In this document: positions 35,804 through 44,734 of the stretch, in pieces
Position numbering within the stretch: position 1 is the stretch's first letter
Layout of the letters: the number at the start of each line of letters is the position of its first letter
Assembly: GCA_942490705.1 (NCBI GenBank)
Contig: CALNXY010000005.1
Location: forward strand, 124,001 to 188,000
Direction: 5' to 3'
From: JAGRCP01 sp942490705
GTDB lineage: Bacteria > Chloroflexota > Anaerolineae > Caldilineales > Caldilineaceae
DNA: 64,000 nucleotides
Made by a program: the position numbers and the translations under genes
The notes under the pieces: model-generated
The model's database searches: none
Told to the model about the DNA's origin: nothing
The model's input: only the letters and a program-made list of their open reading frames with translations

Positions 35804-37669
35804 ATGAGTACGCTTGAAAAGGGAACCGATCCGGGCGCTGCGCAGGACAGTGCGCCTGAACCTGCCGTCAGCGAGGAGACGGTCGTCATTGGGGAGACTG
35901 CCACAGTCGAGGCAGACGTGGTTGGCGCAACGCCCACGTTGGCCCAATCTCAAGCCACGCTTGATCAGTATGTGGAGACGCTTGCCCGTCAGAAAGATGT
36001 ATGGGCCAAGCTGCCGCTTACGGAAAAATTCCACCATATCATGGAGATGCGCCGCAAGTTGGGCGAGGTAGACGACCGTTGGGTTCAACTCTCGGCCCAG
36101 GCCAAAGGACTGCCCCAGGACTCTCCACTTCTGGGTGAGGAATGGGCGAACGGGCCGTGGACCACGGCCCATGCCTTGAACCGCTATGCCGATACCTTTC
36201 GTACATTGGAGCATGGCGATGATCTGCTCGATCATGTGGGCAAGGTGCATACGCGCAAAGACGGTCAGGTCATTGTCGATGTTGCACCAATCAACGCATA
36301 CGAGAACCTTTTCCTCAATGGCGTGCGCGCTGAATTGTGGATGGAGCCGGGCGTTACCCCTGAGAATTTGCACGATAACATGGCCAAGTTCTACCGCGAT
36401 CCTGACCCTAAAGGCAAAATCGCGTTGGTGTTGGGCGCGGGCAACGTCGCCAGCATTGCTCCCCTCGACGTGCTGCACAAGCTCTTCTCCGAAGGCCAGG
36501 TCGTCATTCTCAAGCTCAATCCGGTCAATGACTATCTGGCGCCCATCTTTGAAGAACTGTTCGAATCGCTGATTTCCTATGGCTTTGTCCGTATCGTTAG
36601 CGGCGATGCTGATGTTGGCGCCTATCTTGTCGACAAAGAGAATATCGACGAGATCCACATGACGGGTAGTGCTCGTACCCACGATCTCATCGTTTATGGA
36701 CCAGGTGAAGAGGGCGAAAAACGCAAAGCCGAGGGCAACCCACGCATCAGCAAGCGGGTCACCAGCGAGTTGGGCAACGTGAGCCCGACGATCGTGCTGC
36801 CCGGCGATTGGAGCAAGGACGATTATCGTTTTCAGGCTGAAAACATTGTCACGCAGAAATTACACAATGGCGGCTTCAACTGTATCGCCTCCCAGGTATT
36901 GATTGTGCCCCGGGACTGGGACGGCACCCCCTACCTGATGGGTGAAATCAGACGCCTTCTGCGCACGATTCCCGACCGCGCTGCCTACTATCCCGGTGCG
37001 GTTGAGCGGGCGCAGCGCTTCGCCGAGAGCCACGGTCGCGCCGAGGCCATCGGCAAGATGGAGAGCGGCGCCTCACCGCGCGTGCTGCTGACTCAAGTCG
37101 ACCCGGAAGATGTCGATGCGGTCAGCTTTCGCGAAGAGGCATTTGGCACGGTAATGGCTCAAACAAGCCTGCCGGGTTCCGACGCTGCTACGTTCTTCCG
37201 CAACGCCGTAACCTTTGCCAACGACACGCTGCATGGCACGCTTGGCGCCAATATCATTGCCGACCCCAAGACGATGAAAGAGATGGGCCACGAATTCGAA
37301 AATCTGCTCGCCGACCTGAAATATGGCGCCATCGGCGTCAACATTTGGATCGGCGGCGCCTTTTCCCTGTCGCAGACGGCCTGGGGCGCCTATCCCGGCC
37401 ACACGCCCGACGATGTTCAGAGCGGCATTGGCAAGGTTCACAACGCCTTCCTCTTCGACAAGCCGCAAAAGACGATTGTCTACGGTCCATTCCGCCCCTT
37501 CCCGCGCAGCATCATGCATGGCGAATGGACAATATTGCCCAAGCCACCCTGGTTCGTGACCAACAAGACGTCGGCCGATACGTTCAGGAAACTGACCGAA
37601 TTTGAGCTCAACCCCGGCATTCAACACTTGCCGGGCGTGGTCTGGTCGGCAATGAAGGGAAACTTCTAG
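35804..37669 (+). CDS. Aldehyde dehydrogenase superfamily protein
   Basis: 621 residues, longer than the usual ~500; the extra N-terminal ~50 residues are Ala/Glu/Thr-rich and look disordered. The ALDH core has VLGAGNVASIAPLDVLHKL for cofactor binding, HMTGSARTHDLIV, the general base E322 in TSELGNVSP and the catalytic C360 in GGFNCIASQ. The substrate is not evident. The ATG at 35804 follows GGAG, and a hairpin unit with its own promoter lies 150 bp upstream, suggesting regulated leader transcription. An inverted repeat follows the stop. Confidence 0.85.
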   Translation: MSTLEKGTDPGAAQDSAPEPAVSEETVVIGETATVEADVVGATPTLAQSQATLDQYVETLARQKDVWAKLPLTEKFHHIMEMRRKLGEVDDRWVQLSAQAKGLPQDSPLLGEEWANGPWTTAHALNRYADTFRTLEHGDDLLDHVGKVHTRKDGQVIVDVAPINAYENLFLNGVRAELWMEPGVTPENLHDNMAKFYRDPDPKGKIALVLGAGNVASIAPLDVLHKLFSEGQVVILKLNPVNDYLAPIFEELFESLISYGFVRIVSGDADVGAYLVDKENIDEIHMTGSARTHDLIVYGPGEEGEKRKAEGNPRISKRVTSELGNVSPTIVLPGDWSKDDYRFQAENIVTQKLHNGGFNCIASQVLIVPRDWDGTPYLMGEIRRLLRTIPDRAAYYPGAVERAQRFAESHGRAEAIGKMESGASPRVLLTQVDPEDVDAVSFREEAFGTVMAQTSLPGSDAATFFRNAVTFANDTLHGTLGANIIADPKTMKEMGHEFENLLADLKYGAIGVNIWIGGAFSLSQTAWGAYPGHTPDDVQSGIGKVHNAFLFDKPQKTIVYGPFRPFPRSIMHGEWTILPKPPWFVTNKTSADTFRKLTEFELNPGIQHLPGVVWSAMKGNF

Positions 37670-37690
37670 ACAACTTGCGCATTGCGAACA

Positions 37691-37747
37691 GAAAATGGAG
37701 AATGATTAGCTGGCCGTTTGGCGCGCCAGTAGTCATTCTCCATTTTC
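37691..37747. repeat. Intergenic inverted repeat after the aldehyde dehydrogenase gene
   Basis: GAAAATGGAGAATGA (37691-37705) is perfectly complementary to TCATTCTCCATTTTC (37733-37747), and an inner CTGG/CCAG pair extends the stem. It sits between two plus-strand genes and could act as a terminator or a transcript-stabilising hairpin. Confidence 0.7.
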
Positions 37748-37775
37748 CGTTTATTGTCATCAGATCGGTCTTTCC

Positions 37776-39035
37776 GTGAACGAATATGTCGTCTTGTTGC
37801 GCGGCAACCACAACTATCGCAATCTCTGGCTTGCCAAATTAATCAGCTTTCTGGGCGACTGGTTTAATCTGCTCGCCTCAGCCGCACTGATTACCCAGCT
37901 CACCGGCTCCGGCACTGCGATCAGCGGCCTCTTTCTGGCCCGTTTTTTGCCCCTCTTCCTCATGAGCCCCGTGGCCGGCGTGGTAGCGGATCGCTTCTCC
38001 CGTCGCCAGATCATGATTGCCAGTGACGTCCTGCGCGCCCTCACCGTGCTCTGCTTTCTCTTTATCCGCTCGGCCGATCAAATCTGGCTCCTCTACGTCC
38101 TGACCGCACTCCAATTTTCGCTGAGCGCCTTCTTTGTGCCGGCGGAGCGGGCTCTGTTGCCCAGCGTTGTTGAAGATGACGATCTGGTGACGGCCAACGC
38201 TCTGGACGGTTTTACATGGAGCACGATGCTGGCGATTGGCTCGTTGCTGGGCGGGCTGGCCACCGCGGCCTTTGGCAAAGAAACGGCCTTTGTCCTCGAC
38301 GCCCTCACCTTCTTGCTCTCGGCCTGGTTTGTCAGCCGCATCAATATTCCGGCGTTGACGCTCGAGCAGCGGGCTCAACACGCCAGTCAAGGCAGCAGCT
38401 TCTTTGAATTTGTGGATGGGCTACGCTATCTGCGCATTCGACCCTTCATCCTTGGCCTGGCGCTTGCCAAGGCCGGCGGCTCCCTGGTCTGGGGCGCGAC
38501 CAACGTGCTGGAGATCCCCCTGGCCGAAAACGTTTTTCCCATCAACGGCAGCGGCACGATCACGCTTACATTAATCTATTCGATCACAGGTTTGGGGACC
38601 GGTTTTGGCCCAATTATGATGCGGCGGTGGATCGGCGATGATCGCAACGCCAGCCTCTGGGCGATCACCAGCGGTTTCGTGCTCCTGACGATTGGGCTAT
38701 TTGGGCTGGGACTGTCCGGCCAGCTCGGCGGTGTTCTGGGCTCCACCTTTGTCCGTGCCTTTGGCGCCGGCGCAATTTGGGTTTTTTCCAGTGCACTGCT
38801 TCAACGCATCGTGGACCGTCGTTTCCTGGGACGCGTCTTCGCATTCGAATTTGCCGCGCTCACCCTTACCCAATCCATTTCCATCGTTTGGGCCGGGCTG
38901 GCCCAGGATTTGCTGGGCCTTGACATCCAACAGGCCTACATGACCATCGGCATGATCAGTGTCCTGGTAACAGGCCTGTGGGTCATCTTTCACCTACGCA
39001 ATCGCGAACTCGCCCTGGCTGCAGATAGTGGCTAA
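37776..39035 (+). CDS. Major facilitator superfamily transporter (DHA3/EntS-like)
   Basis: 419 residues from a GTG at 37776. Twelve membrane helices are apparent. The loop between helices 2 and 3 has the MFS signature GVVADRFSRRQIMI, and the second half has a corresponding region around VDRRFLGRVFAFE. The N-terminus (LRGNHNYRNLWLAKLISFLGDWF, in part) is typical of DHA3-type drug and siderophore exporters. The substrate is unknown. The upstream hairpin and its own GTG start suggest a separate unit from the aldehyde dehydrogenase. Confidence 0.85.
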   Translation: MNEYVVLLRGNHNYRNLWLAKLISFLGDWFNLLASAALITQLTGSGTAISGLFLARFLPLFLMSPVAGVVADRFSRRQIMIASDVLRALTVLCFLFIRSADQIWLLYVLTALQFSLSAFFVPAERALLPSVVEDDDLVTANALDGFTWSTMLAIGSLLGGLATAAFGKETAFVLDALTFLLSAWFVSRINIPALTLEQRAQHASQGSSFFEFVDGLRYLRIRPFILGLALAKAGGSLVWGATNVLEIPLAENVFPINGSGTITLTLIYSITGLGTGFGPIMMRRWIGDDRNASLWAITSGFVLLTIGLFGLGLSGQLGGVLGSTFVRAFGAGAIWVFSSALLQRIVDRRFLGRVFAFEFAALTLTQSISIVWAGLAQDLLGLDIQQAYMTIGMISVLVTGLWVIFHLRNRELALAADSG

Positions 39036-39052
39036 AATAGTGGGCACATCGT

Positions 39053-39081
39053 TTGCACCGAACGCCAATTCATAGTACAGT
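39053..39081 (+). promoter_or_regulatory. Candidate promoter and leader hairpin for the ABC importer
   Basis: TTGCAC (39053-39058), 17-bp spacer and TACAGT (39076-39081). Downstream at 39098-39129 an imperfect hairpin (GGGGGCATTGC / GCAATGGTCCCCC) lies in the presumed leader of about 130 bases. Confidence 0.45.
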
Positions 39082-39219
39082 CTCATAATCCCTCGTCGGG
39101 GGCATTGCTTGACAACGCAATGGTCCCCCAATTCATCGCTGTTCATCTCTACAAGCCAACGCTGCCCTGTCGAGATAAAGCAATTTCCCACGATCCAATT
39201 TTTACGCAAGGAGCACACT

Positions 39220-40866
39220 ATGAATCGTATTCGCCTCGCCTTCTTTCTTTCGGCGTTGGCCACCGTTCTCATGCTGATGGCAGCCTGTGCCGCCCCAGCG
39301 CCGGCGCCGACGGGTGACGCCTCCGCGGATAGCGCGGAAGAGGCCGCGGCCCCGGCAGACACAGGGACCAGCGACACGCTCGTCATTGCCATTGCCGAGG
39401 ATACCGCTTCCTATGATCCGCAGCGCTCGTTTGAAACGCTGCCGACGATCGTCCACAAGGCCACCTACCAGAACCTCGTCTCCTTTCCCGAAGACTCTGT
39501 AGAACAGGTCATACCGGACGCCGCGGCAAGCTGGGAGATCAGCGACGACGGGACGGTCTACACCTTTACGCTGGCCGATGGCATCACCTTTAGCGACGGC
39601 AGCCCGCTGACCGCCGCCGATGTGGTCTTCTCCTTCAACCGCCTCGCCAATCTGAAGGGCAATCCTTCCTTTCTGGCTGACGGTATCGTTTCCGTAGAAG
39701 CGCCCGACGATCAGACCGTCGTGCTGACGCTGGCCCAGCCGGATCCCGCGATCCTGGCCAAGCTGGTCTTTGACGGCTTTGGCATCGTCAACATGGATGT
39801 CGTCATGGAGCAGGGCGGCACCGACGCCGAAGATGCCGCTACCGCCGACACCGCGGAAGAATGGCTGAATCAGAATTCGGCCGGCAGCGGTCCCTACGTG
39901 CTCGAGAGCTGGGAGCCCGGCGTCGAGACGGTGCTGGTACGCAATGAAAACTACTGGGGCGAGGCCCCGGCCATGGAGCGGGTCATCTTCCGCAACATTC
40001 CTGAAGCCGCTACCCAGAAGATTCAGCTTGAAGCTGGCGACATCGACATTGCCTGGGATCTGACCGCTGATCAGGTCGCCGGCATGGGTGACACCGAAGG
40101 CGTTACGATCTTCCAGGGTCTGAGTGACACGATCGTCTTCCTTAAGGGCAATCAGGATCCGGAGATTGGCGGACCGGCTGCAGATCCGCTGGTGCAGGAA
40201 GCGATCCGCTATGCGCTCGACTATGAGGGCATGCGTCTGCTGGCCGGTGGCCAGACGGTCACGCCCGCCTCCATGCTGCCCGTCGGCTTCCTGGGCGCGT
40301 ACGAGGCCAACAGCGGCCCGACCCGCGATCTGGAGAAGGTCGCGGAATTGCTGGCCGAAGCGGGCTATGCAGACGGCGTCGAACTTGAAATCGTCTATCC
40401 TGACTTCACCTTCGCCGGCGTCAACTTCGGCACCTTCGCCCAGAAGGTCCAGGCCGATCTGACCGAGGCAGGCTTTGACGCCTCGCTGGCTCCGGCCGAG
40501 CTGCAGGTGGCGCTTGAGGCCTACCGACAAGGCACAGAGCCCTTTGGTCTCTGGCTCTGGCTGCCCGATTACCGCGATTCGGTGGACTACGTCGAGTTCC
40601 TGCCTGATGGCGTCGTGGGTAACCGCGTCAACTGGACGGCCGACAATGCCGACGAGGAGATCCTGGGCCTGCGCGACATCCTGCGTGTCGAGACGGATGA
40701 TGAAGTACGCGCCGGACTCTTCGGCGAGATGCAGGACTACCTGATCGCCCAGGGCCCCTATGCGCCCATCATTCAGCCCGGCCTGCAGGTTGGCCTGCGC
40801 AGCGACCTTGAAGGCTTCGTTTACAACCCCCAGTGGCGCGTAAACGTGGCACTGTTGAGCAAATAA
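39220..40866 (+). CDS. Peptide/nickel-type ABC substrate-binding lipoprotein
   Basis: 548 residues from the ATG at 39220 with AAGGAG upstream. Signal peptide with lipobox MAAC near residue 23, then an Ala/Pro/Asp-rich linker. The SBP_bac_5 (DppA/OppA) fold is shown by TLVIAIAEDTASYDPQ, the DGTVYTFTLADGITFSDGSPLTAADVVFS region and NSAGSGPYVLESWEPG. It captures peptides or similar ligands outside the cell for the two permeases that follow. A Trp-rich site near FGLWLWLPDYRDS may form part of the binding pocket. Confidence 0.92.
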   Translation: MNRIRLAFFLSALATVLMLMAACAAPAPAPTGDASADSAEEAAAPADTGTSDTLVIAIAEDTASYDPQRSFETLPTIVHKATYQNLVSFPEDSVEQVIPDAAASWEISDDGTVYTFTLADGITFSDGSPLTAADVVFSFNRLANLKGNPSFLADGIVSVEAPDDQTVVLTLAQPDPAILAKLVFDGFGIVNMDVVMEQGGTDAEDAATADTAEEWLNQNSAGSGPYVLESWEPGVETVLVRNENYWGEAPAMERVIFRNIPEAATQKIQLEAGDIDIAWDLTADQVAGMGDTEGVTIFQGLSDTIVFLKGNQDPEIGGPAADPLVQEAIRYALDYEGMRLLAGGQTVTPASMLPVGFLGAYEANSGPTRDLEKVAELLAEAGYADGVELEIVYPDFTFAGVNFGTFAQKVQADLTEAGFDASLAPAELQVALEAYRQGTEPFGLWLWLPDYRDSVDYVEFLPDGVVGNRVNWTADNADEEILGLRDILRVETDDEVRAGLFGEMQDYLIAQGPYAPIIQPGLQVGLRSDLEGFVYNPQWRVNVALLSK

Positions 40867-40967
40867 GTCAAACGCGGGGCGCGGAACGCGGCGTGCGAAA
40901 TTCACAAAAGTTCAGGTGATGACGCACAGACTATTCCGCGCTCCGCGCTCCACATTCCGCGCTCGCT
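40867..40967. repeat. Intergenic GCGCGGA-word inverted repeat
   Basis: The gap between the binding protein and the first permease contains GCGGGGCGCGGAACGCGG and, about 60 bp later, CCGCGCTCCGCGCTCC with CCGCGCTCGC: the same words in reverse complement. A long imperfect hairpin would form in the operon transcript and could reduce permease expression relative to the binding protein. Confidence 0.5.
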
Positions 40968-41987
40968 ATGCCTCTATACCAGTACATTCTGCGCCGCCTG
41001 GTTCTGACGATCCCGCTGCTGATTGGCATTACGCTGATCGCGTTCTTGATTTCCCATGCTGTCCCGGCTGATCCGGTCACGGCCAACCTGGGCCAAAAGG
41101 CCATGTCCGACCCGGAAATTGTGGCCGCGTTTGAGGCCGAGTGGGGACTGGACAAGTCACTACCGCAGCAGTATGTGACCTACATCGCCAATCTGATGCA
41201 GGGCGATCTCGGACGATCGATCAAGAGCCGTCGCCCGGTCGTGGAAGACCTGCGTTCATTTCTGCCCGCGACCATCGAACTGGCGACCACTGCCATCATC
41301 TTCGGCGTGACCTTGGGCATGATCCTCGGGCTGCTGTCAGCGCTGTGGCGCAACAGTTGGCTCGATCATACGGCGCGGATCGTCTCCCTCATCGGTGTGA
41401 GCATCCCTGTCTTTTGGCTGGCGCTGCTGGCGCTCTTCATCTTTTACTCACGCCTGGGCTGGGCAGCGGGACCCGGCCGCCTGGATGTGGGCCTGGCCCC
41501 GCCTCCCCATGTCACCGGTCTCTTCACGGTGGATGCGCTCCTGGCAGGCGATTGGGTCGTCTTCCGCAATGCTGCGTCGCACCTGGTATTGCCGGCAATC
41601 GTGCTCGGCAGCTACACGACAGGACTCATCACACGCGTGACCCGCTCGGCCATGTTGGAGGTGCTCGGCCAGGACTACATGCGCACAGCCCGGGCCAAAG
41701 GGCTGCCGACACGCACGGCCCTGATCCGTCATGCGCTGCGCAACGCCATGATTCCCGTCATTACCGTAATCGGTTTTTCCTACGGCAATCTGCTGGCAGG
41801 CACCGTGCTGATCGAAAGCATCTTTGCCTGGCCCGGCATCGGGCAATACGCGTACCGCGCCTCAACCTCGCTGGATTTTCCGGCCATCATGGGCGTCAGC
41901 ATGCTCATTGCCCTCATCTTTATCATCACGAACCTGATTGTCGACGTGCTCTATTTTGTGCTTGATCCGAGATTGCGGGCGGCATAG
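40968..41987 (+). CDS. ABC transporter permease, DppB type
   Basis: 339 residues with six membrane helices. The N-terminal YILRRLVLTIPLLIGITLIAFL and the cytoplasmic EAA loop (QDYMRTARAKGLP) are typical of DppB/OppB-type permeases of peptide importers. It pairs with the DppC-type permease 11 bp downstream. No ATPase genes follow; instead a peptidase and a RidA gene come next, so the motor subunits must be encoded elsewhere. Confidence 0.92.
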   Translation: MPLYQYILRRLVLTIPLLIGITLIAFLISHAVPADPVTANLGQKAMSDPEIVAAFEAEWGLDKSLPQQYVTYIANLMQGDLGRSIKSRRPVVEDLRSFLPATIELATTAIIFGVTLGMILGLLSALWRNSWLDHTARIVSLIGVSIPVFWLALLALFIFYSRLGWAAGPGRLDVGLAPPPHVTGLFTVDALLAGDWVVFRNAASHLVLPAIVLGSYTTGLITRVTRSAMLEVLGQDYMRTARAKGLPTRTALIRHALRNAMIPVITVIGFSYGNLLAGTVLIESIFAWPGIGQYAYRASTSLDFPAIMGVSMLIALIFIITNLIVDVLYFVLDPRLRAA

Positions 41988-41998
41988 ACGATACGCAA

Positions 41999-42898
41999 AT
42001 GACTAGTACACCCGCATCCCTTTCCCCTGCCGCGACAACGACAATCCGGACGCATCCCAGCCGCATGACCAGCCTGACCCGGTTCCTGCGCAACAATCCA
42101 CTGGCGCTGGCCGGCATCGTCATCTTCGTCTCTGCTGTCCTCATCAGCATCTTTGCGCCCTTCATCGCGCCCTACGAGCCGCTGGAACAGGACATCGTTA
42201 ATCGGCTGCAGCCACCGTCCGCCGATCACTGGTTCGGAACCGACCAACTCGGACGCGACATCTTCAGCCGCGTGCTCTACGGCGGCCGCCTCTCCCTGCC
42301 GGCCGGCATCATGGTGGTCATTTTCGCCGGCTTCGTGGGCACAGTCTTGGGCGCAATATCCGGCTTCATCGGCGGCTGGTTTGACGAGACGACCATGCGC
42401 CTGACCGAGATCTTTCTCGCGTTTCCCACCATCATTTTGGCCATGGCCGTTGCGGCCGCGCTCGGGCCCAGCTTGATCAACGCCGTGATTGCCATGGTCG
42501 TCGTCTGGTGGCCCAACTATGCGCGCGTGGTGCGCTCGCTGGTGATCGGCGTGAAGTCGCAGGAATATGTGGAGGCGGGCCGCGCCACGGGTGTGCCCAC
42601 AAACCGACTCCTCTGGCGCACGGTACTGCCCAACTGCCTGGCGCCCGCAGTCGTTCTCGCCACGATTGACCTGGGCAACGCGATTCTGGTCTTCGCCGGG
42701 CTCAGCTTTCTTGGCTTGGGCCCGGAGCCTTCGTCGCCCGAATGGGGGCGCATGGTGGCCGACGGCATTGAATACTTCGATCAGTGGTGGATGTCCGCCT
42801 TCCCCGGCATGGCAATCTTTCTGGTCGTCATTGCCTTCAACTTTCTTGGCGACGGCATCCGCGATGCGCTCGATCCGCGGCTGCGGAAAGCGAAGTAG
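41999..42898 (+). CDS. ABC transporter permease, DppC type
   Basis: 299 residues from the ATG at 41999, which has no clear ribosome site; an ATG at 42065 would start at MTSLTRFLRNNP and is possible. Conserved DppC features are present: the N-terminal LRNNPLALAGIVIF, GTDQLGRDIFSRVLYGGR and the EAA loop QEYVEAGRATGVP. The C-terminus ends GDGIRDALDPRLRK, as usual. It forms the membrane channel with the DppB-type partner. Confidence 0.92.
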   Translation: MTSTPASLSPAATTTIRTHPSRMTSLTRFLRNNPLALAGIVIFVSAVLISIFAPFIAPYEPLEQDIVNRLQPPSADHWFGTDQLGRDIFSRVLYGGRLSLPAGIMVVIFAGFVGTVLGAISGFIGGWFDETTMRLTEIFLAFPTIILAMAVAAALGPSLINAVIAMVVVWWPNYARVVRSLVIGVKSQEYVEAGRATGVPTNRLLWRTVLPNCLAPAVVLATIDLGNAILVFAGLSFLGLGPEPSSPEWGRMVADGIEYFDQWWMSAFPGMAIFLVVIAFNFLGDGIRDALDPRLRKAK

Positions 42899-42902
42899 GA
42901 TA

Positions 42903-42992
42903 GAACGCGGATCAGGCGGATTGGGCGAATCTGCGCGGATTACGGGAGAGAGGATCAGCGTAAATCCGCCTGATCCCGGTTCATCCGCGTTC
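42903..42992. repeat. Two-block intergenic inverted repeat (GCGGATCAGGCGGATT words)
   Basis: GAACGCGG (42903-42910) pairs with CCGCGTTC (42985-42992), and ATCAGGCGGATT (42911-42922) pairs with AATCCGCCTGAT (42963-42974). Related words recur within the loop. It separates the permease gene from the M24 peptidase gene. Confidence 0.7.
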
Positions 42993-43047
42993 CATTACCT
43001 TTATTCTTCAAACCATTTCAACAGCATATCAAGGAGCTACAAACCGA

Positions 43048-44193
43048 ATGCCTGACTATCAAGGTCGCTCGCGTCGAGTACAGGAACAGATGGCGGCGCA
43101 GCAAATTGATCTGCTCTTTCTGCCCATCTGCGCCAATCTTCATTACCTCACCGGCATCGGGCGAGAGGAACCCAACTTTGGCAACACCATGTATCCCGGC
43201 GAATGGGTGACTGGTGCGTGGATTCCCCAAACTGGCGAGCCGATTCTGACGTTGCCGCGCATGCTGGCAGAGTTTCACATGGGGCACGTCAGCGGTTTTG
43301 ACGTGCGCGTTTTGCCCGACGCCGACGATCCGCTCGAGTTGGCCGGTAGCGTGCTTCAGCACTTCGGCATTGCCGGCAACGCCGCGATTGCGGTGGAAGA
43401 CCGCGCCTGGGCCGAGACGCTGATCAACCTGCGCAAGCTCGTGCCCGACGTTCGCTTTAGCCAGGCCTCAGCGTTGATCATGCCCCTGCGACGCATCAAA
43501 GACGAGGACGAAATCGCCATCATGCGTGAAGCCGGCGTCGTCACGGAAGCAGCCTATGCGGCAACGCTGGCTCAACTCAAACATGGCATGACCAACCTGG
43601 ATCTTATCAGCGAGGTGCGCTATCAGTTGCGCAGACACGGCGCCCTGACCGACTCCTTCGTGACCAGCTTCTACAACATGGGTGTCGAGTATCCTTTTGA
43701 CTTCTCGAATCGTGAAGAAGTGCTGCAGATCCCGCTGGAGCCGCCGGTTTCGGTTTCGTTTGATTGCGGGGCGGCCTACCATGGCTACTGCTACGACTTT
43801 GGCCGTTCCGTCTATTTCGGCACGCCGGACGACGAATACCGACGCTGCTACGAGTTGGTCATGGCCGCGCAGGCCGCGGGCATCGCCGCACTCAAGGTAG
43901 GCAACACGTGCGAACAGGCCGACGCTGCCGCTCGCGAGGTGATCGTCGAGGGTGGCTACGGCGCGGATTTCCGTCATCGTTTGGGTCACGCCATCGGCAT
44001 GGACGTCCACGAATCACCTTTCCTGACGGCCGGCGACACAACCGTGCTGGAAGAAGGCATGTGCTTCACTGTGGAGCCAAGTATCTTCATCCCCCATCGA
44101 CTGGGCGCGCGTGTGGAGGACGTAGTCGTCGTGCGTCAGGATGGCGGTGAACCGCTGACGACCGGATATCAAGCGTTACAGGTGATTGAATAG
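43048..44193 (+). CDS. M24-family Xaa-Pro-type peptidase
   Basis: 381 residues; ATG at 43048 follows AAGGAG. A creatinase-like N-domain precedes the pita-bread catalytic domain. The dinuclear metal ligands are visible: Asp in SFDCGAAYHG and CYDFGRS, His in LGHAIGMDVHE, Glu in TVEPSIF and Glu in RVEDVVV. It cleaves X-Pro bonds or similar in the cytoplasm. Its position behind a peptide-type ABC importer suggests it digests the imported peptides. Confidence 0.92.
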   Translation: MPDYQGRSRRVQEQMAAQQIDLLFLPICANLHYLTGIGREEPNFGNTMYPGEWVTGAWIPQTGEPILTLPRMLAEFHMGHVSGFDVRVLPDADDPLELAGSVLQHFGIAGNAAIAVEDRAWAETLINLRKLVPDVRFSQASALIMPLRRIKDEDEIAIMREAGVVTEAAYAATLAQLKHGMTNLDLISEVRYQLRRHGALTDSFVTSFYNMGVEYPFDFSNREEVLQIPLEPPVSVSFDCGAAYHGYCYDFGRSVYFGTPDDEYRRCYELVMAAQAAGIAALKVGNTCEQADAAAREVIVEGGYGADFRHRLGHAIGMDVHESPFLTAGDTTVLEEGMCFTVEPSIFIPHRLGARVEDVVVVRQDGGEPLTTGYQALQVIE

Positions 44194-44202
44194 GCCGAGG
44201 TC

Positions 44203-44296
44203 AATAGATAATGATGAATAGACAATGATGAATGATGAATGGTCGTGTAGCGCGAAACATTAATCATTTTCCACTATCTATTCATCATTATCTATT
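44203..44296. repeat. Perfect 20-bp intergenic inverted repeat (GATGAATAGA words)
   Basis: AATAGATAATGATGAATAGA (44203-44222) is exactly complementary to 44277-44296. Further GATGAAT words fill the arm between. The hairpin sits between the M24 peptidase and RidA genes and ends about 12 bp before the RidA ribosome site (CAGGAG). Confidence 0.85.
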
Positions 44297-44317
44297 ATTG
44301 TTTTGCAGGAGCACTAA

Positions 44318-44704
44318 ATGAGCAAACAGACTTACTCCAGCGGCACTGTTTGGGAAGAGATGGCGGGCTATAGCCGGGCGGTACGCGTGGGCGACCGCAT
44401 TCTGGTTGCGGGCACGACCGCAACCGGTCCCGACGGTCTGGTCGGCGGTGATGATCCAGCCGCACAGATGAACTTTGTCATCGACAAGATCCAGCACGCC
44501 ATCGAGCAGCTTGGCGGCCGGCTGGAGGATGTCGTGCGCACGCGCATCTATATCAGTGTTGCAGACAACTGGGAGCCTGTTGCGCGCGTGCATGGCGAAC
44601 GCTTTGGCCACATCCGCCCGGCCAACACGCTGGTCGAGGCGCGCCTGATTGGCGATGAATACCTGGTCGAAGTGGAAGCAGAGGCTGTGGTGGGTGCGGA
44701 ATGA
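44318..44704 (+). CDS. RidA-family (YjgF/YER057c) deaminase-like protein
   Basis: 128 residues with GCAGGAG before the ATG. The fold is shown by VRVGDRILVAGTTA, a middle segment AAQMNFVIDKIQHAIEQLGGRLEDVVRTRIYI and a C-terminal VEVEAEAVV. The conserved arginine in RTRIYI and the E in the last strand correspond to the RidA active site, which hydrolyses reactive 2-aminoacrylate-type imines; subfamily functions vary. It ends the importer/peptidase cluster and may detoxify amino-acid breakdown intermediates. Confidence 0.9.
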   Translation: MSKQTYSSGTVWEEMAGYSRAVRVGDRILVAGTTATGPDGLVGGDDPAAQMNFVIDKIQHAIEQLGGRLEDVVRTRIYISVADNWEPVARVHGERFGHIRPANTLVEARLIGDEYLVEVEAEAVVGAE

Positions 44705-44734
44705 ACAGAAACCATAAGTACACGGGATTGTCCC

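Noticed and set aside
39202..40905. 567-residue minus-strand reading frame
   Set aside because: Antisense to a clear ABC binding protein gene; no domain or start signal.
44203..44296. Inverted repeat as insertion-sequence ends
   Set aside because: Only 54 bp between the arms, no transposase, no target-site duplication; fits the spacer-hairpin class.
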